Shown here one piece after another: positions 1 to 9,485 of a DNA stretch of 64,000 bases. Under the pieces are notes generated by a model, which did no database searches, was not told the origin of the DNA, and saw nothing but the letters and a program-made list of their open reading frames with translations. A program made the position numbers and the translations under genes. The DNA comes from Streptomyces lavendulae subsp. lavendulae (GTDB lineage Bacteria > Actinomycetota > Actinomycetes > Streptomycetales > Streptomycetaceae). Numbering within the stretch: position 1 is the first letter of the stretch; each line of letters starts with the position of its first letter. The DNA is taken from positions 6,087,501 to 6,151,500 of the forward strand of contig NZ_CP024985.1 of assembly GCF_002803845.1 (NCBI RefSeq), in the 5' to 3' direction.

Positions 1-2308
1 TACGGGCCCGCTCGGGCTTCCCGGCGAACAGGGCCGCGAAGCCGAGTACGCACCAGGCCAGCGAGGCCCACCAGCTGGTGCGCGGGCCCGCTACGGCCGC
101 CGCCTCCTCGGCGACGGCGAGCGACTCCGGGTTCCCCGGCGGCAGCGAGGCGAGCAGCACCTGGGCCTTGTTGGCGAGCGCGAGGGCCAGCAGGTCCGGG
201 CTGCCGATCCCGCGCGCGATGGTCTCGGCCTCCTCGACGAGCTCCAGCGCCGGGTGCAGCCGGCAGGTGCTCATCAGCACGTTGGCCTTGCACTGGAGCA
301 GGTGGGACAGGATGTGCGGGGGGCCCACCCGGCGGGCGAGCGCCAGTCCCCGGTCGGCGTGCCGCTCGGCCTCCCCGTAGCGCTCCAGGTAGAACGAGGC
401 GGCGCTGAGCCGTGCCCGGGACTCGCCCCGCAGCGCCAGGTCGCGGTCGGAGAGGGTCTCCAGCAGGGCGTCGGCCCGGTCGGCGTACCGGGCGGCGGCG
501 TCGAGCCCGCCCTCGTAGGCCTCGCCGAGCGCCATCAGGGCCAGCGCGTCCGCTTCGGCGGCCCCGTCGCCCAGCCGCCGGGCCAGCTCCCGGGTGCGCA
601 GGACGTCGGCGCGGACCGTGGGGTACGGGGTGGAGTGCGGGGCGGAGGAACCGAGTTCGATGCCGAGGGCCAGCAGGTCGGAAGGCGGCGGGGCGGGGCT
701 GCGCGACAGTTCCCGGCGCAGCAGCGCCTCGGCCCGCGCGTACCGGCCGAGGTGGCGCTCCAGCGAGGCGCACAGGGTGACCGCGGCCGGGCGCAGCCCG
801 CTGTCGTCGTGCGGCGGCACCGTGTCGATGACTTCGGCCAGCAGGTCCCGCCCGGCCTGCAGTTCACCGCAGACGCTCAGGGCGCGGGCCCGGTCCAGCA
901 TCAGCGCGAGCCGCTGCCCGGCGTACCGGGGCCCCTCCGGCAGCACCCGCAGGACGGCCGCGAGCCAGTGCGCGGAGCTGGCGGGGGCCGTGGCCGAGGC
1001 GAGTGCGGCCGCCTCCAGCAGTACGGCGGCACCCGCCGGGTCCCAGCCGGTGAGCGCCTGCTCCACGTGGTGGGCCCGGACGGGCGCCGGGGCCCCGGAG
1101 CGGGCGAGCGCCTCGGCGGCGGTGCGGTGCATGAGGATGCGGCTGCGGTGGTCGGCGTTCTCGTGGACGACCGTGCGCAGCACCGGGTGGCGCAGGGTCC
1201 AGCTCCCGGCGGGGCCGGGCCGGGTCAGGTCGCGCAGGGCCAGCGCGCGCAGGGTGGCGTCGAGTTCCCCGGCGGGCCCGGGGGCGAGTTCCGCCAGCAG
1301 CTCGGGGGTGGCGTGGTCGCCGAGCACGGCCACGGCCTCGACGGTGCGGCGCTGCGCCGGGGTCAGCGGGGTCAGTTCGTCCAGCAGCAGCGAGCCGAGG
1401 CCGCCGAGCGGGGAGCGGGCTCCGGTGCCGTCCTGCTGGAGCAGGGTCAGGAAGTACAGCGGGTTGCCCCCGCTGGCCGCGTAGAGCCGGGCGGCCCGCG
1501 CCGGCCGCAGCCCGGGGGCGAGCCGTTCCACGCAGTCCCGCTCGGGCAGCGGGCCCAGGCCGAGGCGGAGCACCGCGCCGGTGTCCACCCCGCGGGTCAG
1601 GGCGGCGGCGAGCGAGGCCGAGGTCTGACGGTCGCGCCGGGCGACGGCGATGAGGACGGGGGCGTGCGGGGGGTGCCGGACCAGGTGGTCGAGGAGTTCC
1701 AGGGAGGCGGGATCCGCCCAGTGGAGGTCGTCCAGGGCGATGAGCAGCCCGGATCCGGTACGGCTGAGGGCGGCGAGCAGGCGGGCGGTGGCCCGGTGCA
1801 CGGCGAACCGGTCGGTGTACGGGGCGGCGGCCTCACCGCCGGCCCGCCCGGCGCCGCCCTCCCGGGGCCCGGCCCCACCCCCGCCGAACCCGTCACGACG
1901 GCCCCCCTGGCCCTGCCCGTGCCCGGAGCCGTGCCCGGTGTCCCCGTCCCCGGCGGCCCCGCCCCCGAGGGCCCCCTCCCCGATGCCCCGGAGTACCGGG
2001 GAGGCCGCCGTGGCGAGGGTGGAGGCGGGGCCTGTGCCGGGGCGGAGGAGGTCCGGGTCGAGGTCGGCGAAGGCGTCCGTGAACAGGCCGTAGGGCGTGT
2101 GGCGTTCGTACTCGGTGGCCCGGCCGCGCAGGACGCCCATGCCGCGCGACCGGGCCCGTAAGCACAGCTCCGTCAGCAGCCGGCTCTTGCCGATGCCCGC
2201 CGCGCCGGTCAGGTCCACCACGCGGGGGCCGTCCGTGCCCCGCCCGGCGAGGACCTCGTCGAGGAGCCGCAGTTCGGCCTCCCGGCCCACCGGCCCGGTC
2301 CTGGTCAC
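1..2308 (-). CDS. LAL-type (AAA ATPase) LuxR-family regulator, C-terminus outside window
   Basis: An open frame runs from a GTG at 2308, preceded by a G-rich ribosome site, to the left edge without a stop, giving 769 codons. Residues 35-42 read GAAGIGKS (Walker A), and a Walker B-like DDLHWAD follows after about residue 190. The rest is alpha-helical and TPR-like, as in large ATP-binding LuxR regulators (MalT/LAL). The DNA-binding HTH expected at the C-terminus lies outside the window. A glycine-rich low-complexity insert sits between the two Walker motifs (about 1830-1990), longer than family members need. The target genes are unknown. Confidence 0.85.
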   Translation of the reverse strand, partial: MTRTGPVGREAELRLLDEVLAGRGTDGPRVVDLTGAAGIGKSRLLTELCLRARSRGMGVLRGRATEYERHTPYGLFTDAFADLDPDLLRPGTGPASTLATAASPVLRGIGEGALGGGAAGDGDTGHGSGHGQGQGGRRDGFGGGGAGPREGGAGRAGGEAAAPYTDRFAVHRATARLLAALSRTGSGLLIALDDLHWADPASLELLDHLVRHPPHAPVLIAVARRDRQTSASLAAALTRGVDTGAVLRLGLGPLPERDCVERLAPGLRPARAARLYAASGGNPLYFLTLLQQDGTGARSPLGGLGSLLLDELTPLTPAQRRTVEAVAVLGDHATPELLAELAPGPAGELDATLRALALRDLTRPGPAGSWTLRHPVLRTVVHENADHRSRILMHRTAAEALARSGAPAPVRAHHVEQALTGWDPAGAAVLLEAAALASATAPASSAHWLAAVLRVLPEGPRYAGQRLALMLDRARALSVCGELQAGRDLLAEVIDTVPPHDDSGLRPAAVTLCASLERHLGRYARAEALLRRELSRSPAPPPSDLLALGIELGSSAPHSTPYPTVRADVLRTRELARRLGDGAAEADALALMALGEAYEGGLDAAARYADRADALLETLSDRDLALRGESRARLSAASFYLERYGEAERHADRGLALARRVGPPHILSHLLQCKANVLMSTCRLHPALELVEEAETIARGIGSPDLLALALANKAQVLLASLPPGNPESLAVAEEAAAVAGPRTSWWASLAWCVLGFAALFAGKPERAR

Positions 2309-2462
2309 GATGAGCCCCCCTGTGGCCGCGAGGAGAAGAAGCGTAGCGAGTCGGCGCGCGGCGCGGATACGCACGTGCGTAGGTGGTCCTACGGATGTGC
2401 GCGCGGCCCCGCCCTGTCACGCTCGGGAGCGACCCGTTCTCACGCGTCCGGGGGGATGCCCC

Positions 2463-3185
2463 ATGCACCGATCACGAGGGTTCGCCGTGCCTGCCCTGGC
2501 CGCCTGCCTGCTCACCGCCGCCGTCGGCTGCTCCGGCCGGTCGGCGGACGCGGCGCCCGGCCCGTCGGGGACCACGCGGACGGGGACGGCGAGCCCGTCC
2601 GCGACCCCGTCCCCGAGTCCCACGCCGACCCCGAGCCCCACGCCGACCCCGACCCCGACTCCCACGCCCACCTGCAAGGCGACCGCCGACATGGACGACG
2701 CCGCCCGGGCCACCTACCTCAGGGAACTGGAGGGCGATACCTACGGAATGAAGCACGGCCTGGTCGCCGACTCCTACGGCGTGCACTTCAGCCCGGACTA
2801 CCTGCACCGGCCGTGCGAGGCGCAGAAGGTGTCCCTGGCCCGGTTCTGGGTGGTGATGACGAACGAGGTGAGCAAGGACCCGGTGACCGGCCGGTACTTC
2901 GGCCTCTCGTACCACTACGAGCCGATCGAGGAACGGGAGTTCACGGTCGGCCCGGACAACGGCGTCGTCGAGGGGAGCCGGCCCCCGGGCGTGGGCGCGT
3001 GCAAGGGGACGATCACCGTCCTGCACCTCGGGGAGCCGGTGGAGGAGAAGGCCCTGCCGGGGCAGCTGAACTTCGAGGACTCGGTCTACGGGTCCACGGG
3101 GACGGAGGTGAAGGTCTCGGGGGACCGGGTCGTGTACGCCGTGTTCATCCCGCCGACCTCGACCACCCACTGCCCGGCGGCCTGA
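2463..3185 (+). CDS. Secreted protein, probable lipoprotein with Thr-Pro linker
   Basis: This 240-residue protein starts at ATG 2463. It has a hydrophobic N-terminal segment followed by a possible lipobox ending AVGC at residue 23, although the -3 residue is Ala rather than the usual Leu or Val. A Ser/Thr-Pro linker (residues about 45-75) of TP and SP repeats leads to a globular domain of unknown family. It is probably exported and anchored in the outer leaflet. It is divergent from the LAL regulator, with about 150 bp between them, so the regulator may control it; that is inference. No catalytic motif was recognised. Confidence 0.7.
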   Translation: MHRSRGFAVPALAACLLTAAVGCSGRSADAAPGPSGTTRTGTASPSATPSPSPTPTPSPTPTPTPTPTPTCKATADMDDAARATYLRELEGDTYGMKHGLVADSYGVHFSPDYLHRPCEAQKVSLARFWVVMTNEVSKDPVTGRYFGLSYHYEPIEEREFTVGPDNGVVEGSRPPGVGACKGTITVLHLGEPVEEKALPGQLNFEDSVYGSTGTEVKVSGDRVVYAVFIPPTSTTHCPAA

Positions 3186-3453
3186 GCCCGTCGGCGTGAA
3201 CCCGCCGGCGTGAACCCGCCGGGGGGTGCCGCGCCCGGGGAGGCGGGAGCGGGGGACCACTCGTTGGGGTGGCCCCCGGCGCGAGGGGGAGCCCCCGGGA
3301 AGGGGGCCGCACCGGCTGCGTGGGGGTCAGTCGGTGCGGCCCGTCCGGGGGCGGCGGTGGCCGGGCGGCGGCCGGGCGCGGTAGGCCGGACGGAGCATCC
3401 GGCCCGCCCCGAGCCGCAGTTGAGGGGTCCGGGGTCTGGTAACTGTGGGCGCC

Positions 3454-4803
3454 ATGCCCTCCCGAACGCTGCTGCGGTGCCTGCTCGGCGCCGCCCTGCT
3501 GCTGCCCGTCGCCCCCCTGTCGCCCGCCGTCGCCGCCGCGGGCGCCGACGGCGGGCGGACCGTCGACTACCAGGGGCTGCACCTCACCCTCCCCGCCGGC
3601 TGGCACGTCGTCGACCTCGACCGCCACCCCGACGCCTGCCTGCGCCTGGACCGCCCCGCGCTCTACCTCGGGCACGCCGGAACCCAGGCCGAATGCGCCT
3701 CCGGCCGGGCCGTCGCCCACCGCGCCGACACCCTGCACCTGGAGCCCCTCGACGGCGCCCCGCCCCGCGCCGACATCCCCACCTTCCCCGTCGACGCCGG
3801 GACCGCGCTGCCGCCCGCCGACGCGGACAGCCGCGAGCTGCGCTACGCCCTGCGCGGGAGCGGGGTGATGGCCACCCTGTCCTACGGGGAGGACCCGGCA
3901 GCCGTACGGGGCCTGCTGGCCCGGGCCGCCTCGGCCGGGGGCGCACCGGCTCCCGCCACCGCGCCGGTCATCACCGCCGCGGGCCCGGCGGCGCCGCCCC
4001 CCGCCACCCAGCAGGCCTTCACCGGCACCGGTTTCGACGCCTGCACCGCCCCGACCCAGCGGGCGATGGACGCCTGGCGGACCGACTCCCCCTTCGGCGC
4101 GGTCGGCATCTACATCGGCGGCCGGGCCCGCGCCTGCGCCCAGCCGCAGCTGACGGCGGGCTGGGTCCGCAAGCAGGCCGCGGCCGGCTGGCACCTGATG
4201 CCGATCTGGGTGGGCCCGCAGCCCTGGAACAGTTCCAGCACCGGCCTGTCCACCGACCCGTCCCGGGCCAACGACCAGGGCCGGGAGGCCGCGGACGGGG
4301 CCGCCGACGCGGCCCGCTCGCTGGGCCTGGACGCGGGCACGGTGCTCTACAACGACCTGGAGAACTACACCGACCGGGCCACCTGGGACGCCCCGGTCGT
4401 GGCCTACCTCACCGCCTGGACGGTGCGCCTGCACGAGCTGGGCTTCCGCGCGGCGGCGTACGTCTCCGCCAGCTCCGGGGCCAAGGCGCTGAGCGACCAC
4501 TACCAGCAGGCCCCGCAGGCCATGCCGGACGTGCTGTGGGTGGCCCGCTGGAACCTTGCGGCCTCCGTCACCGACGCCGACATGGGCCTGCCCGAGCGCA
4601 CCGCGCAGTGGGCGGGGCCGCGCCGGGCCCACCAGTTCCGCGGGGACCACGACGCCTCGTACGGCGGGGTGACGATCAACATCGACCGCAGCTGGGTGGA
4701 CGTGGATCCGGCCGCCCTCGGCCCGGTCGGGGGAGGTCTGCCGGCGGGCGGTCCGGTCCGCGGCCCGCTCGGCGGCCCGCTCGCGGGGCTGCCGTTCAGC
4801 TGA
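3454..4803 (+). CDS. Secreted DUF1906 (Rv2525c-like glycoside-hydrolase-fold) protein
   Basis: The 449-residue protein has an N-terminal signal sequence ending near AVAAA (residue 28). Its C-terminal half, from about residue 190, matches the DUF1906/Rv2525c-like TIM-barrel family: GFDACTAP near its start, then YIGG, an acidic YNDLENY stretch and a C-terminal INIDRSWVDVD. Family members are thought to act on cell-wall or glycan substrates, but the substrate is not established. ATG 3454 is preferred over GTG 3445 because the signal peptide then begins directly. The stop overlaps the convergent PPOX gene by a few bases. Confidence 0.8.
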   Translation: MPSRTLLRCLLGAALLLPVAPLSPAVAAAGADGGRTVDYQGLHLTLPAGWHVVDLDRHPDACLRLDRPALYLGHAGTQAECASGRAVAHRADTLHLEPLDGAPPRADIPTFPVDAGTALPPADADSRELRYALRGSGVMATLSYGEDPAAVRGLLARAASAGGAPAPATAPVITAAGPAAPPPATQQAFTGTGFDACTAPTQRAMDAWRTDSPFGAVGIYIGGRARACAQPQLTAGWVRKQAAAGWHLMPIWVGPQPWNSSSTGLSTDPSRANDQGREAADGAADAARSLGLDAGTVLYNDLENYTDRATWDAPVVAYLTAWTVRLHELGFRAAAYVSASSGAKALSDHYQQAPQAMPDVLWVARWNLAASVTDADMGLPERTAQWAGPRRAHQFRGDHDASYGGVTINIDRSWVDVDPAALGPVGGGLPAGGPVRGPLGGPLAGLPFS

Positions 4804-5305
4804 GCGGGTCCTCCCGGGCGGGTTCGTCGTCGTTGCCCCGGCGCAGGGTGCGCAGCCCGTGCGCCGGGGTCCACGTCCGCACCACCAGTTCCTCGCCCTG
4901 CACCCCGGTCCGCACGACCTCCGTCAGGTCGGCGTGGAAGAGGTGGAAGGGGTGCGGGGACTCCGTCTCCTCGGCGTAGCGGTGCAGTTCCGGCGGGTCC
5001 ACGATCTCCACCGCCCGCCCGGAGATCCGCACGTCCCCGTCGGGCATGTCCTCGCCCGCGCCCGGGTTGGTGTGCAGGGCGAACCGCGGATCGCGCTGGA
5101 GGTCGAGGGCCTTGAGCGAGCCCGGCATCATGCCGAGCCACAGTTCCCCGCCGCGGAAGTCGACGTTCAGCCCGCTCAGGCGGGGCGAGCCGTCCTTGCG
5201 CAGGGTGCCCAGGACGTGGTGCGGGTACTGCGCGAAGCGGGCCCGCACGGCCGCCGCGAACTCGGGTTCCGCCTTCTCGAACGCTGCCCAGTTGTTCGTC
5301 GTCAT
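4796..5305 (-). CDS. Pyridoxamine 5'-phosphate oxidase-fold (PPOX) protein
   Basis: This 169-residue protein has the split-barrel flavin-binding fold. GTLRKDGSPRLSGLNV near residues 33-48 and the following LWLGMMPGSLKALDLQRDPR are typical of PPOX, FMN or F420-dependent family members. Such proteins reduce or bind flavin or deazaflavin cofactors; its substrate is unknown. It is the last gene of a run on this strand (fadD3, fadE, VWA, this gene). The 35-bp gap to the VWA gene allows co-transcription, but a direct role in steroid breakdown is not shown. Confidence 0.8.
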   Translation of the reverse strand: MTTNNWAAFEKAEPEFAAAVRARFAQYPHHVLGTLRKDGSPRLSGLNVDFRGGELWLGMMPGSLKALDLQRDPRFALHTNPGAGEDMPDGDVRISGRAVEIVDPPELHRYAEETESPHPFHLFHADLTEVVRTGVQGEELVVRTWTPAHGLRTLRRGNDDEPAREDPLS

Positions 5306-5340
5306 AGCCCCATCAAAGCGCGGCCCCCGGCGCCCGCCGC

Positions 5341-6069
5341 TCAGGCGCGCACGATCCCCGCCGCACGGGCCGCCCGCAGCCACGCCGGGAACTCCCCGAG
5401 GAGGCGGTCGTAGAGCACGGCGTCCGGTACGGTCCTCGGGTCGGGGCCCGCATGGAAGTAGCCGGCGTTGTCCACCGCCCGCGCGGCCGGGACGGGCAGT
5501 TCGTCCAGCCGGCGCAGGAAGTCGAACTGGCTGCTGCGGGTGTTCCCGAAGCCGACGAACTGCCAGAACAGCGGCAGCCGGGCCGCCTTGCACAGGTAGC
5601 GCTCCGCGGCGGGCTTGCTGAGGGGGCCGCCGTCGGTCTGGAAGACGACCAGTGCCGGTTCCCGCGTACCCGAGTCCAGGTAGTGGTCGATGACCGCGTC
5701 CATGGCCGCGTCGTACGAGGTCTTCCCCATGTGGCCGAGCCCGGAGGCGATGGCGGTGACCCGCCCCTCGTGGCCGCCGAGGCGGACCTCCTCCACCGCG
5801 TGCACCTCGGTGGAGAAGAACACGACCGGGATCCGGCCGTCGGCGTCGAGGTGCGCGGACAGGCCCAGCACCCGGTCGGCGAGGGCCTGCACGGTGCCGT
5901 CAGCGTAGTAGGGGCGCATCGACCCGGAGTAGTCCAGCACCAGGTAGACGGCGGCCCGGCCGCCGTCCAGTCCGTGCGCGCGCAGCGACACTCCGGCGCT
6001 CTTGTAGAGGCTCACGAGTGCCGGAGCGGCTGCTTCCACCGCGTGGAGGTCCATGGCGCTGCCCGTCAT
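5341..6069 (-). CDS. von Willebrand factor A (VWA/TerF-like) domain protein
   Basis: The 242-residue protein is almost entirely one VWA domain. YLVLDYSGSM (about residues 42-51) gives the DxSxS metal-ion adhesion (MIDAS) motif, a later Thr-containing KTSYDAAMDA loop supplies the second ligand, and VVFQTDGGP supplies the third. VWA proteins of this size in actinobacteria often belong to stress or tellurite-type (Ter) modules, but no ter genes are nearby. It starts 15 bp after the acyl-CoA dehydrogenase stop, so it may ride on that operon. The ATG at 6054 is an alternative start. Confidence 0.8.
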   Translation of the reverse strand: MTGSAMDLHAVEAAAPALVSLYKSAGVSLRAHGLDGGRAAVYLVLDYSGSMRPYYADGTVQALADRVLGLSAHLDADGRIPVVFFSTEVHAVEEVRLGGHEGRVTAIASGLGHMGKTSYDAAMDAVIDHYLDSGTREPALVVFQTDGGPLSKPAAERYLCKAARLPLFWQFVGFGNTRSSQFDFLRRLDELPVPAARAVDNAGYFHAGPDPRTVPDAVLYDRLLGEFPAWLRAARAAGIVRA

Positions 6070-6084
6070 GGGCCCGAGGGTACG

Positions 6085-7206
6085 TCAGCGGGCCGGGACG
6101 TAACCCAGGTGTGCGGCCAGCCGCTCGCGGTGGGCGCCGGGCGGGCCGAAGAGCCGGGCCGAGCCGTGGGCTCGCTTGAAGAAGAGGTGCGCCTCGTGCT
6201 CCCAGGTGATGCCGATCCCGCCGTGCAGCTGGATCATCTCGCCCGCGACGTACGCGTACGCCTCGGAGCAAGCCGATTTGGCGGCGGCGGCCAGCTGCGG
6301 CGCGGCGTCGGAGGCGGCCGCGGCGCGGGCGAGCGCGCGGGCCGTCTCCACGGCGGTGTACAGGTCGGCGAGCCGGTGCTTGACGGCCTGGAAGGAGCCG
6401 ATGGGGCGGCCGAACTGGGTACGGTCCTTGGCGTGGCGGACCGTCAGCTCCAGGGCCCGCCCGGCGGCCCCCGCCTGTTCGGCGGCGAGCGCGGTGCAGG
6501 CCAGGTCGCGGACCCGGGCGAGGACGGCCTCGCCGTCGGGGGAGAGCAGCCGGGCCGGGGTCCGGTCGAGGGTGAGGGCGGCGAGCGGGCGGGTCGGGTC
6601 CATGGTGGACCGTACGGTGAACCCGTCCGGCGGGCCGTCGAGTTCGAACAGGCCGAGGCGGCCGGTGTCCCCGGCCCGGGCGAAGGCCAGCAGCGGTCCG
6701 GGCCGCCCGGGGCCGGCCAGGACGTAGCGCTTGGTGCCGGTGAGCAGCCAGCCGGATCCGGCGGGCTCGGCCCGGGTGAGGAGGTGCTCCTCCTCCCAGC
6801 CGCCCCGCCCGCTCCCGGACCCGCTCCCGGACCCGCTCCCGGAGTCGTCCGGGCCCTCCGCCCAGGCCAGAGCCCCCACCGCCGATCCGTCCGCCAGCCC
6901 CGGCAGGTGCCGGGCGCAGGCCGCCCGGTCCCCGGACGCGAGCAGCGCCTGCACGGTCAGCACCGCCGAGCCCAGGTACGGTACGGGGCTCAGCGCGCGG
7001 CCCAGCTCCGCCATCACCACCCCGGTCTCGGCGGGCCCGCAGCCCAGCCCGCCGTACTCCGGCGGGACCGCCAGCGCGGCCACGCCCACCTGCTCCGTCA
7101 GCGGGCCCCAGGCCGCGTGGCCGGGGTGGCGGGCGAGGACCGCCCTGACGGCGTCGCGCAGTTCGTCCTGCTCCGGGGTGCCCACCGGGTCCGGGCCGCC
7201 GCTCAT
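6085..7206 (-). CDS. Acyl-CoA dehydrogenase, FadE32/FadE33-like subunit
   Basis: This 373-residue ACAD-fold protein has the C-terminal signature RTQFGRPIGSFQAVKHRLAD, with an IQLHGGIGIT stretch near the end. Its start overlaps the fadD3 stop by 4 bp (ATGA). In Mycobacterium tuberculosis fadD3 is followed by fadE31, fadE32 and fadE33, whose products form heteromeric dehydrogenases for HIP-CoA breakdown, so a FadE32/33-type role is inferred. An internal (Ser-Gly)n stretch is encoded by a 12-bp tandem repeat at 6811-6844 and is probably a tolerated loop expansion. It may pair with the FadE31-like protein encoded at 18403-19548. Confidence 0.8.
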   Translation of the reverse strand: MSGGPDPVGTPEQDELRDAVRAVLARHPGHAAWGPLTEQVGVAALAVPPEYGGLGCGPAETGVVMAELGRALSPVPYLGSAVLTVQALLASGDRAACARHLPGLADGSAVGALAWAEGPDDSGSGSGSGSGSGRGGWEEEHLLTRAEPAGSGWLLTGTKRYVLAGPGRPGPLLAFARAGDTGRLGLFELDGPPDGFTVRSTMDPTRPLAALTLDRTPARLLSPDGEAVLARVRDLACTALAAEQAGAAGRALELTVRHAKDRTQFGRPIGSFQAVKHRLADLYTAVETARALARAAAASDAAPQLAAAAKSACSEAYAYVAGEMIQLHGGIGITWEHEAHLFFKRAHGSARLFGPPGAHRERLAAHLGYVPAR

Positions 7207-8831
7207 GCCGACTCCCCCCGGGCCGCGCGCCGCAGCCCTTCCTTCAGCAGCTTGCCGCCCGCGTTGCGCGGGAGTTCCCCGACCACCGTGAACCGCCGGG
7301 GCACCTTGAAGTTGGCCAGCCGCTCCCGGGTCCAGGCGGTCAGCTCCTCGGCGGTGACCGGGGCGCTGGTGACCAGGTAGGCGACGCCCACCTCGCCGAG
7401 GCGTTCGTCGGGGGCCCCGACCACGGCGGCGTCCGTCACCGCGGGGTGGGTCACCAGCACGTTCTCGACCTCCGCCGGGTAGGCGTTGAAGCCGCCGACC
7501 ACGTACATGTCCTTGAGCCGGTCGGTGATGGAGAGGTAGCCGCGGCCGTCCAGCACGCCGACGTCGCCGGTGCGCAGCCAGCCGCCGGGCAGGACCGCCT
7601 CGGCGGTGGCCGCGGGGTCGTCCAGGTAGCCGGGGGTGACGTGGTAGCCGCGGACCTGCACCTCTCCGGGTTCCCCGGGGGGCAGTACGGCGCCGAGCGG
7701 GCCGGTGATCCGCACCTCGGTGCCGGGCAGGGGCGGGCCGACGGTGCGGGCGAGCGTGTCGGCGTCGGCGTCGGTGGGGCAGACGGAGACGACCCCGCCG
7801 CACTCGGTCAGCCCGTAGGCGGTGAACACGTCGGGCGCGCCCAGTCCGGCGCGGATCTCCTCGACGAGGGAGGCGGGCACGCGGGCGGCGCCGGTGCCGG
7901 CCAGCCGCAGCGCGGAGAGGTCGTGGGCGGCGCGGTCGGGGTGGCGCAGCAGGCCGTGGAAGACGGTCGGCGGGCCCATCAGGCAGGTGACGCGCTCCTC
8001 GGCCATGCGCCGCAGGATGCGGTCCGTGTCGTAGCGGGCCTCGGGGAGCATCGTGACCCCGCGCAGCAGGCAGGCCAGTACGCCGGCCTTGTAGCCGAAG
8101 GTGTGGAAGAACGGGTTGACCAGCAGGTACCGGTCGCCGGGGCGCAGGGTGACCAGCTCGGACCAGGAGGCGTAGAGCCGCAGGGTCTGGGCGTGGGTGC
8201 TGGTGACCCCCTTGGAGCGGCCGGTGGTGCCGGAGGTGTAGAGGACGTCGCAGACGTCGTCGGGGCGGACGCGGGCGGCCCGGTCGGCGCGCTCCGCCTC
8301 CGGTACGGACCGTCCGGCGGCGAGGTACGCCTGCCAGGACTCCGGTCCGCGTCCGCCGCGCAGGATCACGGTGGAGGCCAGGGCCCCGAGGTCCTCTCCG
8401 GAGGCGTGCAGGTCGCGGGCGTAGTCGGTGCCGAGGAAGCCGCGCTCGGTGAACAGCACGCGGGCTCCGCTGCGGCGGATGACGTCGGCGGCCTCGGCGG
8501 GCTTGTAGCGGGTGTTGACCGGGACCAGCACGGCGCCCGCGCCGACCGCGCCGAGGGCGGCCGTGATCCACCGGTGGCCGTTCGGGGCCCAGACGGCCAC
8601 CCGGTCGCCGGGGCGGATGCCGTGGGCGATGGCGGCGCGGGCGGAGGCGGCGATGTCGGCGGCCAGTTCGGCGAAGGTCCGGCGGACCTCTCCGTCGGCG
8701 AGCGCCTCACGGTCGCCGTACGCGGCGGCGGCGTGCGCGGGGAGGAGGGCGAGGGTGGCGGGCGGCGCCGGCGGGGGAGCCGACGGCGACCGGGGCGGGG
8801 GCACTTGCGGGGTCTGGCGGGGGCTGGTCAC
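7203..8831 (-). CDS. fadD3: FadD3-like acyl-CoA synthetase (HIP-CoA ligase)
   Basis: This 542-residue ANL-family ligase has the AMP-binding loop YTSGTTGRSKG, the core motif AYGLTECGG, the hinge region TGDVGVLDGRGYLSITDRLK and the catalytic Lys in NAGGKLLKE near the C-terminus. Among FadD enzymes the surrounding steroid genes point to FadD3, which attaches CoA to the C/D-ring propionate HIP left after rings A and B are removed. The GTG start at 8831 lies just behind a GGAGG site. It heads a leftward operon, divergent from a flavin reductase gene. Confidence 0.85.
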   Translation of the reverse strand: MTSPRQTPQVPPPRSPSAPPPAPPATLALLPAHAAAAYGDREALADGEVRRTFAELAADIAASARAAIAHGIRPGDRVAVWAPNGHRWITAALGAVGAGAVLVPVNTRYKPAEAADVIRRSGARVLFTERGFLGTDYARDLHASGEDLGALASTVILRGGRGPESWQAYLAAGRSVPEAERADRAARVRPDDVCDVLYTSGTTGRSKGVTSTHAQTLRLYASWSELVTLRPGDRYLLVNPFFHTFGYKAGVLACLLRGVTMLPEARYDTDRILRRMAEERVTCLMGPPTVFHGLLRHPDRAAHDLSALRLAGTGAARVPASLVEEIRAGLGAPDVFTAYGLTECGGVVSVCPTDADADTLARTVGPPLPGTEVRITGPLGAVLPPGEPGEVQVRGYHVTPGYLDDPAATAEAVLPGGWLRTGDVGVLDGRGYLSITDRLKDMYVVGGFNAYPAEVENVLVTHPAVTDAAVVGAPDERLGEVGVAYLVTSAPVTAEELTAWTRERLANFKVPRRFTVVGELPRNAGGKLLKEGLRRAARGESA

Positions 8832-8895
8832 GAACCCTCCCTACTTGACGAGCGAGCGTGGGCGGTATCCAATCACAGCTGTTTCGGTTAGGCAT

Positions 8896-8910
8896 ATACC
8901 TAGTAGGAAT
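8896..8910. promoter_or_regulatory. AT-rich palindrome in the fadD3/flavin reductase divergent promoter
   Basis: ATACCTAGTAGGAAT is an imperfect inverted repeat (7 bp, 1-bp centre, one mismatch) in the 99-bp gap between fadD3 and the flavin reductase gene. Read on the other strand it begins ATTCCTA, which is also found in the palindrome upstream of the luciferase-like gene (10054-10072). A PadR regulator gene lies between the two sites, so it is the natural candidate to bind; that is inference. Confidence 0.45.
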
Positions 8911-8930
8911 AACGTCCCCGGAGGTTCCCT

Positions 8931-9485
8931 GTGTCGACCCACACCCCTGCCGCCGCCGACATGAAGTCGGTCCTGTCGGGCTTCTGCACCGGCATCGCCG
9001 TCATCACGGCGTGCGGGAGCGACGGCCGTCCCGTCGGGATGGCCGTGCAGTCGTTCTCGTCCGTCTCCCTCGACCCGCCGCTGGTCTGCTTCTGCCCGGC
9101 CCGCACCTCCACCACCTGGCCGGGGATCCGGGCCGCGGGCGCCTTCGCCGTCAACGTCCTGGCGGCCGATCAGCTGGAGCTGTGCCGCCGGTTCGCCGTC
9201 GCCGGCGGGGACAAGTTCGCCGGGGTCGCCTGGCGGGCGGGCGCCGCCGGGGCGCCGCTGCTCGACGGGGCGCTGGCCACCGTCGAGTGCGTCCTGGAGG
9301 ACGTGCTGGACGGCGGTGACCACGCCATCGCGCTCGGCCGCGTCACCGCAGCCGAGGTGCACCGCGACGGCGCGCCGCTGCTCTACTTCCGGCGCGCCTA
9401 CGGGCGGGTGCCGGACTCCGGGGCCGGGGCGAGCGCCTCGATGTCCGCGAGCATGGCGGCGGCCAGGTCCCGCTCGGAGGCGTAG
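8931..9485 (+). CDS. HsaB-like flavin reductase
   Basis: This 184-residue protein of the flavin reductase (DIM6/NTAB) family has VQSFSSVSLDPPLV and GDKFAGVAW, the flavin-contact motifs, both shared with the HsaB encoded at 52080-52586. It would supply reduced FMN or FAD to a partner monooxygenase. The probable partner is the luciferase-like protein at 10104, since HsaA has its own HsaB. The GTG start follows a GAGG site. The last 88 bp overlap the convergent PadR gene, so the final 25 or so residues may not be conserved. Confidence 0.82.
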   Translation: MSTHTPAAADMKSVLSGFCTGIAVITACGSDGRPVGMAVQSFSSVSLDPPLVCFCPARTSTTWPGIRAAGAFAVNVLAADQLELCRRFAVAGGDKFAGVAWRAGAAGAPLLDGALATVECVLEDVLDGGDHAIALGRVTAAEVHRDGAPLLYFRRAYGRVPDSGAGASASMSASMAAARSRSEA